Shown: piece by piece, positions 55,987 to 64,000 of the stretch
How positions within the stretch are numbered: the stretch's first letter is position 1
Layout: every line of letters starts with the position of its first letter
Assembly (NCBI GenBank): GCA_963819975.1
Contig: CAWFYE010000007.1
Span: 248,001 to 312,000 of the forward strand
Source of the DNA: Palsa-1392 sp963819975
Lineage (GTDB): Bacteria > Verrucomicrobiota > Verrucomicrobiia > Chthoniobacterales > UBA10450
Length of the DNA: 64,000 nucleotides
Reading direction: 5' to 3'
Translations under genes and position numbers: made by a program
The notes under the pieces: model-generated
What the model was told of the DNA's origin: nothing
The model's database searches: none
The model's input: only the letters and a program-made list of their open reading frames with translations

Positions 55987-56640
55987 TCACGGCGTCGCAG
56001 CGGCGGTCGCGGCAGGAGCCGGTGCGGGACTTCCGAAATCAAATTTCACCGCGGGCGCCTTTTCGCTACCGGCTTGCGCGGTGAAGAAAGGTCGCTCCTT
56101 GAATCCAAACATCTTGTTCAACATGTTGGTCGGGAACCTCTGCATGTAGGTGTTGTACTCCTGCACTGCTGCGTTGAAATTATTGCGCTCCACCGAGATT
56201 CGATTCTCCGTCCCTTCGAGTTGCGCCTGCAAGGCCTGGAACGCCTCGGTCGCACGCAGTTGCGGATAATTTTCGCTCACCACGAGCAGACGGGAGAGTG
56301 CGTTGCTCAGTTGTCCCTGCGCCGCCTGGAATTGTTCAAGCTGGGCGGCATCCGTTGGCGCCTTGGTCGGATCAAGTTTCACCTGCCCGACGCTGGCGCG
56401 CGCATTCGTCACCTCAGTGAGGGTGGATTTCTCGAAATTGGCCGCGCCTTGCACCGTGCTGACGAGATTTGGAATCAAATCCGCGCGACGTTGATAAACC
56501 GACTGCACGTCGGCCCATTTCTTGTTCACGTTATTCTCCAGCGTGACAAGTTTGTTATAACTCCCGCAGCCGGTGAATCCGAAGATTGCTACTATCGCGC
56601 CCAACAGGCCCAAGGATCTCATCACAGATTTGTTCATCAT
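55987..56640 (-). CDS. lemA: LemA-family lipoprotein
   Basis: 217 aa from ATG 56640; the next codon is also ATG. The lipobox IFGFTGC gives a predicted lipid anchor at Cys24 or so. The LemA core is clear: NKLVTLENNVNKKWADVQSVYQRRADLIPNLV, NARASVG, and the C-terminal ENRISVERNNFNAAVQEYNTYMQRFP. LemA forms a long helical bundle at the membrane and nearly always travels with TPM-domain genes, as it does here. Confidence 0.93.
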   Translation of the reverse strand: MMNKSVMRSLGLLGAIVAIFGFTGCGSYNKLVTLENNVNKKWADVQSVYQRRADLIPNLVSTVQGAANFEKSTLTEVTNARASVGQVKLDPTKAPTDAAQLEQFQAAQGQLSNALSRLLVVSENYPQLRATEAFQALQAQLEGTENRISVERNNFNAAVQEYNTYMQRFPTNMLNKMFGFKERPFFTAQAGSEKAPAVKFDFGSPAPAPAATAAATP

Positions 56641-56683
56641 AGGATTTTCCGGATAGAATCGCCGTCCCGCACGCAAAGTCACG

Positions 56684-57328
56684 CTATAACAAGTGCGTTT
56701 CCTCGGCGACCGGGTTGTTTTCTTTGGCGGGCTCCGTGATTTCTTCAGTCTCAACCTGTGCCTTCGGCAGGTCGCGTCGCTTCAGTTCCTCGGAGTTCGG
56801 CAGTTCGTCGAGATTGCGCAAACCGAAGTGCTCGAGAAAAAATTGCGTCGTTTCGTAAAGCAGCGGCCGTCCCGGGATCTCGGCCCGGCCCGCGATTTTC
56901 ACCAGGCCGCGCTCCATGATGGTCTGCAGCACGCTTTCGATCGCGACCCCGCGGACCGCTTCGACATCGGCCCGCGTGATCGGCTGTCGATAGGCGATGA
57001 TGGCGAGCGTCTCGAGCGCAGGCGGGCTCAGCCGCGCCGGCTTCGCGGCCGGGAAAAGCTGCCGGACCCAGCGGGCATATTGCGGGTCGCTCGCCAATTG
57101 CCAGCCCTCCGCTTTTTCAAGGAGCTGGAAGGCGCGCTCCTGCTCGATGTACTCGATTTTCAGCTGTTCGAGCGCGGCGGAGACTTCGGCCTCGTTCGTC
57201 TTCGCAAATTCGTTAGGCGTGAGCTCATCTTCCGCTCCGGCGCTCTTGATCGCCGCAACCAACTCGCGCGCGGTGAGTGGTTTTTGGGCGCTGATCAGGA
57301 GGGCTTCGGTCACTTGCGAGAGATTCAT
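56684..57328 (-). CDS. scpB: Segregation and condensation protein B
   Basis: 214 aa. Two winged-helix units are visible: VTEALLISAQKPLTARELV in the first, and ALETLAIIAYRQPITRADVEAVRGV...IMERGLVKIAGRAEIPGRPLLYETT in the second, the ScpB signature. It pairs with SMC and ScpA in chromosome condensation; scpA is not in the window. An acidic tail (VETEEITEPAKENNPVAEE) is longer than usual. It is followed by lemA on the same strand, 43 bases away. Confidence 0.93.
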   Translation of the reverse strand: MNLSQVTEALLISAQKPLTARELVAAIKSAGAEDELTPNEFAKTNEAEVSAALEQLKIEYIEQERAFQLLEKAEGWQLASDPQYARWVRQLFPAAKPARLSPPALETLAIIAYRQPITRADVEAVRGVAIESVLQTIMERGLVKIAGRAEIPGRPLLYETTQFFLEHFGLRNLDELPNSEELKRRDLPKAQVETEEITEPAKENNPVAEETHLL

Positions 57329-57374
57329 GAGGTCGAATCAGGAAAGCAGGAAAGCAGGAAAAAGAAAATCGGAG

Positions 57375-58757
57375 TTAAGAAAGGCCGATCGCACTCTCGA
57401 TCGCTCGCGCAATCTCGTCCGCCTGCCGATCAATCTGCGCCATGTCCCGCCCTTCTATCAGGAGCCGGATCTTGGGCTCGGTCCCGGAGTAACGGAGAAG
57501 GACGCGGCCTTTTCCGTGCAGGTCTTTTTCCGCCGCCTGCACCAGCTTCGCGATCTCCGGCAATGTCTCGAGCGGCGGTTTTTCTTTCACCCGCAGATTG
57601 CGTTGTGCCTGCGGATATTTCGTCAGGCACTTCTTTAGTTCGCTCAACGGCTTCCCGGTCGCCTGCATGATGCGCAAAATCTGAAGCGCGCTGATGATGC
57701 CGTCGCCCGTGGTGGTGAAATCCCGGAAAATCATGTGCCCGCTTTGTTCGCCGCCCAGGTTCAGGTTTTGCCGCACCATCTCCTCGATCACGTAGCGGTC
57801 GCCCACTTTCGTGCGGATGACTTTGCCTCCGTGAGGAGCGAGAGCTTCATCGAGCCCGAAGTTGCTCATGACCGTGGCGACGAGCGTGTTCTGCGCGAGC
57901 TGACCGCGGCCTAACAAGTCGACCGAAGCGATAGCGAGAATCTCGTCGCCGTCGACCAGTTCACCTTCTTCATCGCAAAGCAGCACACGATCGGCGTCGC
58001 CGTCGTTCGAGATCCCGACCATCGCGCCGCTTTCCCTCACGAGTCGCTGAATCTCCGCTGGATAGGTGCTGCCACAGTTCGCGTTGATGTTCGTCCCGTT
58101 CGGCTGGTTGTGCGCGACGGTCAGCTCCGCCCCCAGCTCGCGCAAAATGCAGGGTGTCGATTTGTAACCGGCGCCGTTCGCGACATCGACCGCGATCCGC
58201 ATTTTCTCGAGCGACATTTTTCTCGGGAAACTCGCTTTCGCATACTCCACATAACGCCCGAGCGCGTCGTCGATCCGGGTCGCACGCCCGATCTTTTTCG
58301 CCGTTGGCCGGATGGAATCAATCTCGCCCGTGAAGACGAGCTGCTCGATTTTTTGCTCGATCTCATCGTCGAGCTTGTAGCCGTCGTGCCGGAAAAACTT
58401 GATCCCGTTATCCTCATACGGGTTGTGCGAAGCGGAGAGGACGATCCCGGCATCGGCCCGCAACGAGCGGGTGATGTAAGCGACCCCCGGAGTCGGCAGC
58501 GGGCCGATCAGGAGGACATCCACGCCTAACGACGTGATCCCGGCGACGAGCGCGTTTTCGAGCATGTAACCGGAGAGCCGGGTGTCTTTTCCGAGCACGA
58601 TCTTGGGCCGCAACCCGGCCGGATGGGCCTGTGGGTTGAGCGCGGTGAAGACATGCGCCGCCGCGCGTCCGAGCTTGAGCGCGGTCTCGGCCGTGACCGG
58701 CTCGACATTCGCCACTCCGCGCACCCCGTCGGTGCCAAAGATTTTCTTCGGCGTCAT
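57375..58757 (-). CDS. glmM: Phosphoglucosamine mutase
   Basis: 460 aa from ATG 58757, which overlaps the upstream stop as ATGA. It converts glucosamine-6-phosphate to glucosamine-1-phosphate for peptidoglycan and LPS. The phosphoserine loop is LSASHNPYEDNGIKFF, the metal site DGDADR lies in ISNDGDADRVLL, and the sugar loop GGEQSGH is present. Phosphate binding is RYSGTEPKIRLLIEG. The length is normal. CGTTAGGC at 58524-58531 encodes Ser-Leu-Gly here with TTA for Leu. Confidence 0.96.
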   Translation of the reverse strand: MTPKKIFGTDGVRGVANVEPVTAETALKLGRAAAHVFTALNPQAHPAGLRPKIVLGKDTRLSGYMLENALVAGITSLGVDVLLIGPLPTPGVAYITRSLRADAGIVLSASHNPYEDNGIKFFRHDGYKLDDEIEQKIEQLVFTGEIDSIRPTAKKIGRATRIDDALGRYVEYAKASFPRKMSLEKMRIAVDVANGAGYKSTPCILRELGAELTVAHNQPNGTNINANCGSTYPAEIQRLVRESGAMVGISNDGDADRVLLCDEEGELVDGDEILAIASVDLLGRGQLAQNTLVATVMSNFGLDEALAPHGGKVIRTKVGDRYVIEEMVRQNLNLGGEQSGHMIFRDFTTTGDGIISALQILRIMQATGKPLSELKKCLTKYPQAQRNLRVKEKPPLETLPEIAKLVQAAEKDLHGKGRVLLRYSGTEPKIRLLIEGRDMAQIDRQADEIARAIESAIGLS

Positions 58758-60493
58758 TTGCCCGTCCCTCCGCTCGCTTTCTCCCGGTCGTAGTCGCTGA
58801 AAAAGACGCATTCGCCCTCGGGTCCAAGGAGCGAGCCCCATTTGAGGGAAAACTTCTTCAAATCGATCGTCCGCAGGATGAACGCCGCCCAGTCCTTGTA
58901 TTCCCCTTTCATGATGTCGTGCAAAGTGTTCTCGCTCCCGCTCACCGGGGTCAAATACAGACCGTTGATCGGACCGCCGAGCACCTTGTAATCATTCAAT
59001 TCATTGAAGAGAGCAACGCTCTCCGGCAACCAGACCGCGCGCCGATCGGCATACCACGCGACTGCTGCCGGCATGTCGGTTGCGATGATTTCATCGGGTG
59101 CCATCCAGGTGTTGATCCCGGAGATAAAGGGAGGCGCGTAGGGCGGCCAGTGAACGCTCGGTTTTGCACGCGCCAGAGCCAGGTTGGAAATCATCGGCCA
59201 TGCGGACAAGGCAAAAAGCGCCGCCAGAAACCCGATCCGTGGGAGACGGCCAGGGATCTCGAGGCGGTTCCATTGCACGAGCAGAAAGGCGAGCCCGAAG
59301 CAGGTCATGATCGGGATAAAGAGAAGATGGAATTGATTGGCCGCGACCCCCTGATCCTCCTCGATGCCGTAGAACAACATCCCGAGAAAAGCGCCGATCC
59401 AGAGCGCGAGAATGAGCCAGCGCGTCGACGCCGTCACGGCTCTCCGGAACGGATGGAGCACGGCGGGAAAAAAAAACATCGCGACCACGCTCCACCCAAA
59501 ATAGCGAAAGATTTCGCCTGTCTGCCCGAAGAGGTTGTCGTTGATCTTAGCCCTCAGCATTCCGGCGCTCACGCTGTGCCAGTCGAAAGCGAGCTTGCGC
59601 ATCTGGCCGGCTTCGCTCGCCCCGAACTGGCCGAAGAGTGCATAAAACGCGATCCCGGCGGGATTGCCGCAGACCAGATAATTCCGCAGTAGCCAAGGCG
59701 TATAGAGCAAAACCACCGGCCCAACCAGCCAGGCCGCCGATCGGAGACGCGATCGGAAATGAACGAGCGTAAAAGCGAGCGCGGCCAGGAAAATCCAGAT
59801 CGTTAGGGCATGCGACAAGGCGAGCAGCCCAAAACCGACCCCCGCCGCCCCGAGCCAGCGGAACGCTGGTTTTTCCTCTGCCTGCGCCTCGATCGCCCGC
59901 ACCAGCGCGTAGAGCGTCAGATTAAAAAAGAGCAGGAGCAGCATCTGCGGCAAACCGGAGAGCGAGTAACGCCAAAAGGTATCGCCCACCAAAACCATCG
60001 CCGATGCGAGCAAAGCCAGGCGCTCATCGAAGAGCCGGCGCGCCACCAGGAAAAGGACCACGACCGATCCCAGAAAAAGGATCATCGACATCAGCGCGAT
60101 CATTTTGTCGCCCACGTAAACGGCTTCGCGGCTGATCGCGAGATGCGAGCGCACCGGGAGAAGAGCGATCGCGTCGACCACCGGCGGGAGCGGCGCCTGA
60201 TAGGTATCGGTCCAGATTTTGGCCGCCACGTCCCGGCCGTGGCGCTTCAATTGCCCGACGGCGAGCGGGCGCGCCACCTTCGTTTTCCAAAGCCGGCCAT
60301 GCAACATCTCGCGCCCGATCTGCGCCTGGTCCATCGCCTCCGGAGTCGCGAGACCTTGAAACTCGTGCAGCAGAAAAAAGACCGCCAGGCCCACGACCAG
60401 CGCGAGCCCAAGCGCGCGTCGCACCCAGACCGCCGCTCCCCCCGCTTCGAGCGCGTGAATGAGGCGTTGGACCGCGTCCGCGCTACCAGGCAT
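58754..60493 (-). CDS. GT39-like multi-span membrane protein (putative glycosyltransferase)
   Basis: 579 aa from ATG 60493. Roughly 11 membrane helices are spread along the chain (ALGLALVVGLAVFFLL, MIALMSMILFLGSVVVLFLV and others). An acidic loop after the first helix (ATPEAMDQAQIGREML) is where GT39/ArnT-type enzymes keep their catalytic Asp-x-x-x-x-x-R. The C-terminal soluble part is about 120 aa (WMAPDEIIATDMPAAVAWYADRRAVW). This fits polyprenyl-phosphate-sugar transferases acting in the periplasm, but the substrate is not clear. It overlaps glmM by 4 bases, tying it to envelope sugar supply. Confidence 0.7.
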   Translation of the reverse strand: MPGSADAVQRLIHALEAGGAAVWVRRALGLALVVGLAVFFLLHEFQGLATPEAMDQAQIGREMLHGRLWKTKVARPLAVGQLKRHGRDVAAKIWTDTYQAPLPPVVDAIALLPVRSHLAISREAVYVGDKMIALMSMILFLGSVVVLFLVARRLFDERLALLASAMVLVGDTFWRYSLSGLPQMLLLLFFNLTLYALVRAIEAQAEEKPAFRWLGAAGVGFGLLALSHALTIWIFLAALAFTLVHFRSRLRSAAWLVGPVVLLYTPWLLRNYLVCGNPAGIAFYALFGQFGASEAGQMRKLAFDWHSVSAGMLRAKINDNLFGQTGEIFRYFGWSVVAMFFFPAVLHPFRRAVTASTRWLILALWIGAFLGMLFYGIEEDQGVAANQFHLLFIPIMTCFGLAFLLVQWNRLEIPGRLPRIGFLAALFALSAWPMISNLALARAKPSVHWPPYAPPFISGINTWMAPDEIIATDMPAAVAWYADRRAVWLPESVALFNELNDYKVLGGPINGLYLTPVSGSENTLHDIMKGEYKDWAAFILRTIDLKKFSLKWGSLLGPEGECVFFSDYDREKASGGTGK

Positions 60494-60576
60494 TTGGATA
60501 AAAATTCGAATGTCGAATTCCGAAATTCGAAACACTTCCGAATGCTTCGAGGTTCAAATCTCGAAATTTCGGCGTC
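60494..60576. repeat. TTCGAA-rich intergenic stretch
   Basis: This AT-rich island holds repeated ATTCGAA/TTCGAAT words (AAAATTCGAATGTCGAATTC, CCGAAATTCGAAACACTTCC) that can pair with each other. The same style continues into the last codons of the response-regulator gene. It looks like a small dispersed intergenic repeat. Confidence 0.45.
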
Positions 60577-62004
60577 TCAGGGTTTCGTTTCGGACCTTGA
60601 ATCCTGGTCATTAGAATTTGTCTCGGATTTCGAATTTCCGTCAGCGGATTTCACTTCCTTCAGCTTCCGATGCAGCGTGCGCCGGCTGATCCCGAGTTTT
60701 TTCGCGGCAGCCGTGATGTTGCCCTTCGTCGCGGCCAACGCCTGCGCGATAAGCCGCTTTTCAGTCGCATGCAGATCGAGCGGACTCGCATTTTCGTCGA
60801 AGGGGTGTCCGCGCGTGCCCGGGGCAGGGGCCGCTTTTTGGACCGCCGCGGGAAGATTGCGCAAGGTCACTTTCGCGCCCGTCGCCATCACCACCCCGTG
60901 CTCGATCGAGGTGCGCAGCTCACGCACGTTTCCCGGCCAATCGTAGGCGAGCAGCGTATTCATGGCATCGGCGGTTACATCGAGAAGCGGCCTTTCATTC
61001 GCCTTGCAGAAATGACGTAAAAAGGCGCGAACCAGAAGGGGAATATCTTCTTTCCGTTCACGCAGCGGCGGCATCGTGATCTTGACCACGTTGAGACGAA
61101 AATAGAGATCGTCGCGAAATTTCCCCTCGCTCACCAGGGTCTCGAGATTCTTATTCGTGGCGGCGATGAGCCGCACGTCGGCATGCAAAGTCTGTGTCCC
61201 GCCGACCCGCTCAAAGGCGCGGTCTTCGCTCATCACGCGGAGGAGTTTGATTTGGGTGGTGGCATCGATCTCGCCGATTTCGTCGAGGAAGATCGTGCCG
61301 CCGTTCGCCTGCTCGAAGCGCCCGATACGGCGTTCGTGCGCGCCGGTAAACGCGCCGCGCTCGTGGCCGAATAATTCGCTCTCGAGCAGCTGCGGCGAAA
61401 GCGCCGCGCAATGCACGGTGACAAACTTCCCTTTGTGCCGCCGGCTCAGGTTGTGAATCGCGTGCGCGGCGAGTTCCTTCCCCGTGCCGCTTTCGCCCTC
61501 GATCAGAATATTTGCCGCGGAGGGCGCGACCTGGCGGATCGTGTCGAGCACTTCGCGCAGCGCGACAGATTCACCGAGGAGATTTTCGAGGCCGAAGCGC
61601 TCGTCCACCTGCTTGCGCAGGGAAAGATTTTCCTGTTCGAGCCGGCGGCTCCCGAGCGCGCGCGCGATCAACATCTCGACCTTGTCGAGATTGAGCGGCT
61701 TGGTCACGAAATCGTAGGCGCCACGCTTCATCGCCTCGACCGCGGTGTCGACCGAGCCGTAGGCCGTCATCATGATGCAGACCGGCGGATGCGGCAGCTT
61801 GAGCGCGCGCTCGATCAAGGTCATCCCGTCCTCGCCGCCGAGCCGCAGATCGGTCAGGAGCACATCGATTTGGTCGCGCTGCAGGACGTCGAGCGCGCTC
61901 GTCACGTCTGCCGCGACGTAAGTGTCGTAATTATCGCCTAACAACGTGCGCAACCCGTCACGGGTATGCTTCTCGTCATCGACGATAAGGACAGTCGGCT
62001 CCAT
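60577..62004 (-). CDS. NtrC-type sigma-54 response regulator
   Basis: 475 aa from ATG 62004. The receiver domain (1-120) has LIVDDE, phospho-acceptor Asp in LLTDLRLGGEDG, MMTAYGS and VTKPLN. The AAA+ domain (140-375) has GESGTGKE (Walker A), ELFGHERGAFTGA with the intact GAFTGA loop for sigma-54, GTIFLDEIGE (Walker B) and WPGNVREL. A Fis-type HTH (KKLGISRRTLHRKLKEV) ends the domain set. The last 20 or so residues (GNSKSETNSNDQDSRSETKP) look like translated repeat DNA. The PAS histidine kinase encoded just upstream is its likely partner; rpoN is at 21.1 kb. Confidence 0.95.
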   Translation of the reverse strand: MEPTVLIVDDEKHTRDGLRTLLGDNYDTYVAADVTSALDVLQRDQIDVLLTDLRLGGEDGMTLIERALKLPHPPVCIMMTAYGSVDTAVEAMKRGAYDFVTKPLNLDKVEMLIARALGSRRLEQENLSLRKQVDERFGLENLLGESVALREVLDTIRQVAPSAANILIEGESGTGKELAAHAIHNLSRRHKGKFVTVHCAALSPQLLESELFGHERGAFTGAHERRIGRFEQANGGTIFLDEIGEIDATTQIKLLRVMSEDRAFERVGGTQTLHADVRLIAATNKNLETLVSEGKFRDDLYFRLNVVKITMPPLRERKEDIPLLVRAFLRHFCKANERPLLDVTADAMNTLLAYDWPGNVRELRTSIEHGVVMATGAKVTLRNLPAAVQKAAPAPGTRGHPFDENASPLDLHATEKRLIAQALAATKGNITAAAKKLGISRRTLHRKLKEVKSADGNSKSETNSNDQDSRSETKP

Positions 62005-62051
62005 GGCGGAATGATGGCGGCGGAAGGCCAAAAAGGAAAGTAACGCCGTGG

Positions 62052-63251
62052 TCAGGCGTTTGCCGTTCGTTCCCCCGCTTCCAGCATTCGCACCCGATGA
62101 TCGAGAAACGGCAATCGAATCGTTAGCGTCAGGCCTTTGCCTTCGCTGCTCTCGATCGCCAGCTCGCCGCCGTGCTCGCGGACAATTCGCCTAACGATAA
62201 GCAAACCGAGCCCCGAGCCCTCACTTTTCGTTGTGAAATACGGCTCGAACACCCGGCTCAGATTCTCCGCCGAAATCCCTCCGCCTGTATCGGTGAAACT
62301 TATCTTCACGTGGGTCTCATCGCGATCGGTTCGGATGCGTAAAATTCCGCGGCGCTTCATCGCTTCGAAGCTGTTTTTGATCGCGTTGTAAAAAGCCTGC
62401 TTAATCTGATCGCGATCGAGCTCGAGCAGCGGCAGGTCGGAGCGCAATTCGGTTTCGACCACGATATCGCGGTCGGTGATTTCGGGCTGAAAAAAACGGA
62501 CCGCTTCCTGCACAATGGCGTTCACATCTTCCGGTTGCAGATGTGGCTTCGACGGCCGGATGGCGCGGAGAAACTGGGTCACGATCGAGTCGAGCCGATC
62601 AATCTCGGAGCGTGCGATGTTGATCGATTCCTGGAGTTCGCGCTTGTCTTCCGCCGCCCGCAGCTTCTTCACTTTCCGCTCCATCAACTGGAGGTGGATG
62701 TGGAGCGAGTTGAGAGGGTTGCCGATTTCGTGCGCGACTCCGGCGGCAAGCAGGGTGAGGGCCGAGAGACGTTCCGACTCGATTGTCTGCTGGGTCGAGC
62801 GCCGGTCTTGCGTGATGTCGCGCAGGATCATGGCGTGACCGACCGCCTCTGCGACCGAATCGTTCGGCCCGCCCTGCGCCACTCGCCGCTCGATGATGAG
62901 CGGGACGACATAGAAATTGATAAAGCGGTTGGCCGGATAAAAAATCTCCATGTCCCGGCTGAGCGCGGTGTTCGATTGCGAGAGCGCCTGCCAGTCGAGA
63001 CCGCGGACCTGCTCTTCGAGCGGTTTGCCGACTGCCTTGTCGCCGTCGAGGCCAAAGACGTCGCAGGCCGCCTGGTTTAAATACGAGATGCGGCCCTTGG
63101 CGTCAGTCACGATGATCCCTTCCTGGATGGAGTTAAAAATCGTCTCGAGGAAGCCTTTCTCCTGAGCAAGACGGAGGAGGTAATTCTGCACCTCCTCCGG
63201 GCCGACTCGGCCAAGGCGCTCAATCAGTTTTTCGAGGAATCCCGACTTCAT
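62052..63251 (-). CDS. PAS-domain sensor histidine kinase (soluble, NtrB-like)
   Basis: 399 aa, no membrane span. A PAS domain (IFNSIQEGIIVTDAKGRISY, about 38-160) precedes the phosphorylated His in LAAGVAHEIGNPLNSLHIHL. The ATPase part shows N in NAIKNSFEAM, FTDTGGGIS, FEPYFTTKSEGSGLGLLIVRRIV and a last G-x-G. It starts with MKSGFLEKLIERLGRVGPEE, a conserved lead in related kinases. It phosphorylates the sigma-54 regulator encoded 47 bases downstream (inferred from adjacency). The stimulus is intracellular and unknown. Confidence 0.94.
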   Translation of the reverse strand: MKSGFLEKLIERLGRVGPEEVQNYLLRLAQEKGFLETIFNSIQEGIIVTDAKGRISYLNQAACDVFGLDGDKAVGKPLEEQVRGLDWQALSQSNTALSRDMEIFYPANRFINFYVVPLIIERRVAQGGPNDSVAEAVGHAMILRDITQDRRSTQQTIESERLSALTLLAAGVAHEIGNPLNSLHIHLQLMERKVKKLRAAEDKRELQESINIARSEIDRLDSIVTQFLRAIRPSKPHLQPEDVNAIVQEAVRFFQPEITDRDIVVETELRSDLPLLELDRDQIKQAFYNAIKNSFEAMKRRGILRIRTDRDETHVKISFTDTGGGISAENLSRVFEPYFTTKSEGSGLGLLIVRRIVREHGGELAIESSEGKGLTLTIRLPFLDHRVRMLEAGERTANA

Positions 63252-63255
63252 CGTA

Positions 63256-63318
63256 GTAGCGTGCGCTGTCCGCGACGCAGAAGAGTAGGACCCTTCCGCT
63301 GAGGACAGCGGACGCTAC
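63256..63318. repeat. Inverted repeat between divergent genes
   Basis: GTAGCGTGCGCTGTCC (63256-63271) and GGACAGCGGACGCTAC (63303-63318) match as inverted repeats at 15 of 16 positions around a 31-base loop. It lies between the kinase start and the divergent hypothetical gene, so it may be a dispersed element or a shared operator. Confidence 0.55.
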
Positions 63319-63329
63319 AACTCTTGCCG

Positions 63330-63941
63330 ATGAATCGCACCTTTCTCCTTTCGCCTGCCTACGCGGGCGGGCGGCGCGCCCAGATGCTCCTGAACGCGGA
63401 CGCGCAATTCGCCCTCGCCCAGCGGATGCGCAGCGGAGAACCGGTGTCGTTAGGCGAAGTCTTCACCTTTCTGAGCGGTCTCTATTTCCGTGGAAAACTG
63501 GCCTACGCGAACGCCTTCGCCCCGGATTTCTCGCGCGTTCTCGTCATCACCCCGACCCGCGGACTCATCCCGGCGGCGACCGCCGTCACCCTTTCCGATC
63601 TGCGCGAGTTTGCCGAGGTCGATATCGCGGTGGACGACCCGCGTTACCGCCGACCGCTCGAGCGCGATCTGCGCCGGCTTGTTAGGCAGATAACTCCGCG
63701 ATGCGAAGTCGTGCTCCTCGGAAGCATTGCGACCGGGAAATACGTCGGCGTCATGCTGGAAATCCTAAAGGAGCGACTGCGTTTTCCCGCTGAGTTCGTC
63801 GGGCGCGGCGACATGAGCCGCGGTGGGTTGCTCCTGCGCTGCGCGGTCGACCGAACCGAACTGGCCTACATTCCGGTGGTCGGTGCGGTGAGAAAGGGAA
63901 AGCGACCGCCGAAGTTGGAACCGCGCCGGTACGGAAGATAG
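63330..63941 (+). CDS. Conserved hypothetical protein
   Basis: 203 aa from ATG 63330. It opens FLLSPAYAGGRRAQMLL and contains FLSGLYFRGKLAYANAF, VITPTRGLIP and VVLLGSIATGKYVGVMLEIL. These are alternating strands and helices, with conserved-looking Gly/Ser loops that suggest nucleotide or phosphate handling. It closes with a basic tail (RKGKRPPKLEPRRYGR). I do not recognise the family. No signal peptide is seen. CGTTAGGC at 63448-63455 encodes Ser-Leu-Gly. Confidence 0.6.
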   Translation: MNRTFLLSPAYAGGRRAQMLLNADAQFALAQRMRSGEPVSLGEVFTFLSGLYFRGKLAYANAFAPDFSRVLVITPTRGLIPAATAVTLSDLREFAEVDIAVDDPRYRRPLERDLRRLVRQITPRCEVVLLGSIATGKYVGVMLEILKERLRFPAEFVGRGDMSRGGLLLRCAVDRTELAYIPVVGAVRKGKRPPKLEPRRYGR

Positions 63942-63967
63942 CCTTCCCGCTTTTGTCCTCGATCGCG

Positions 63968-63985
63968 AGCCGGGCCATCCCGGCT
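63968..63985 (+). terminator. Hairpin after the last gene
   Basis: AGCCGGG-CCAT-CCCGGCT is a perfect 7-bp stem 26 bases beyond the stop; no T-run follows. Confidence 0.4.
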
Positions 63986-64000
63986 GGCCGCGCGCTCCTT

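Overview
The window is GC-rich bacterial chromosome with no transposase, rRNA, tRNA or CRISPR array that I can see. The gene content points to the Verrucomicrobiota, most likely a soil Chthoniobacterales-type organism. The clues are many secreted proteins ending in a paired 'NDNW/GPSL' module, an orphan MacB/FtsX-type permease with a PadR regulator, an ECF sigma factor next to a large Hanks-type kinase with TPRs, and integrin-like FG-GAP proteins. The lineage is inferred from family content, not from a phylogenetic marker comparison.

Layout. 0.2-1.8 kb: a nitrilase and a GNAT acetyltransferase, translationally coupled. 1.9-5.6 kb: a three-gene nucleotide-centred conflict (candidate anti-phage) cassette: a NDRT/TIR-like + TPR-S + SLOG protein, a two-TM SLATT/DUF4231 protein, and a patatin-like phospholipase. 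5.7-11 kb: thrS, a patch of decayed small secreted (LprI-like) genes, and a truncated second copy of the thrS 5' end. 11-19.6 kb: a PadR regulator, three secreted beta-propeller genes and an orphan permease. 19.7-30.5 kb: lipoprotein isoaspartyl methyltransferase, two small exported proteins, rpoN, an adenylate-cyclase/TPR protein, a DciA-like protein, mntR/mntH with a palindromic operator candidate, UspA, a PLD-like protein, a CDGSH protein, a GNAT and tryptophan 2,3-dioxygenase. 30.7-38.1 kb: ClC channel, DEAD-box helicase, copper-amine-oxidase-like protein, phosphoesterase, a small membrane protein, rplQ and rpoA. 38.5-50.7 kb: five large exported proteins on the minus strand, one beta-helix and four seven-repeat FG-GAP proteins arranged as a duplicated two-gene unit, the last one frameshifted. 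51-54.6 kb: ECF sigma factor and Ser/Thr kinase. 54.7-63.9 kb: two TPM-domain proteins with LemA, scpB, glmM, a GT39-like membrane protein, a sigma-54 response regulator with its PAS histidine kinase, and a conserved hypothetical protein.

Two things stand out beyond ordinary annotation. First, the 1.9-5.6 kb cassette joins sensor (TPR-S/SLOG), pore (SLATT) and phospholipase (patatin) parts in one tightly coupled operon. Second, the short DNA word CGTTAGG(C) recurs about 28 times (21 as the 8-mer CGTTAGGC), on both strands and in several reading frames, and once as an inverted pair at a gene end. That behaves like an uptake-sequence or protein-binding motif rather than a codon effect. The secreted-protein family with its shared C-terminal double module, duplicated and homogenised in two places, is a third theme.
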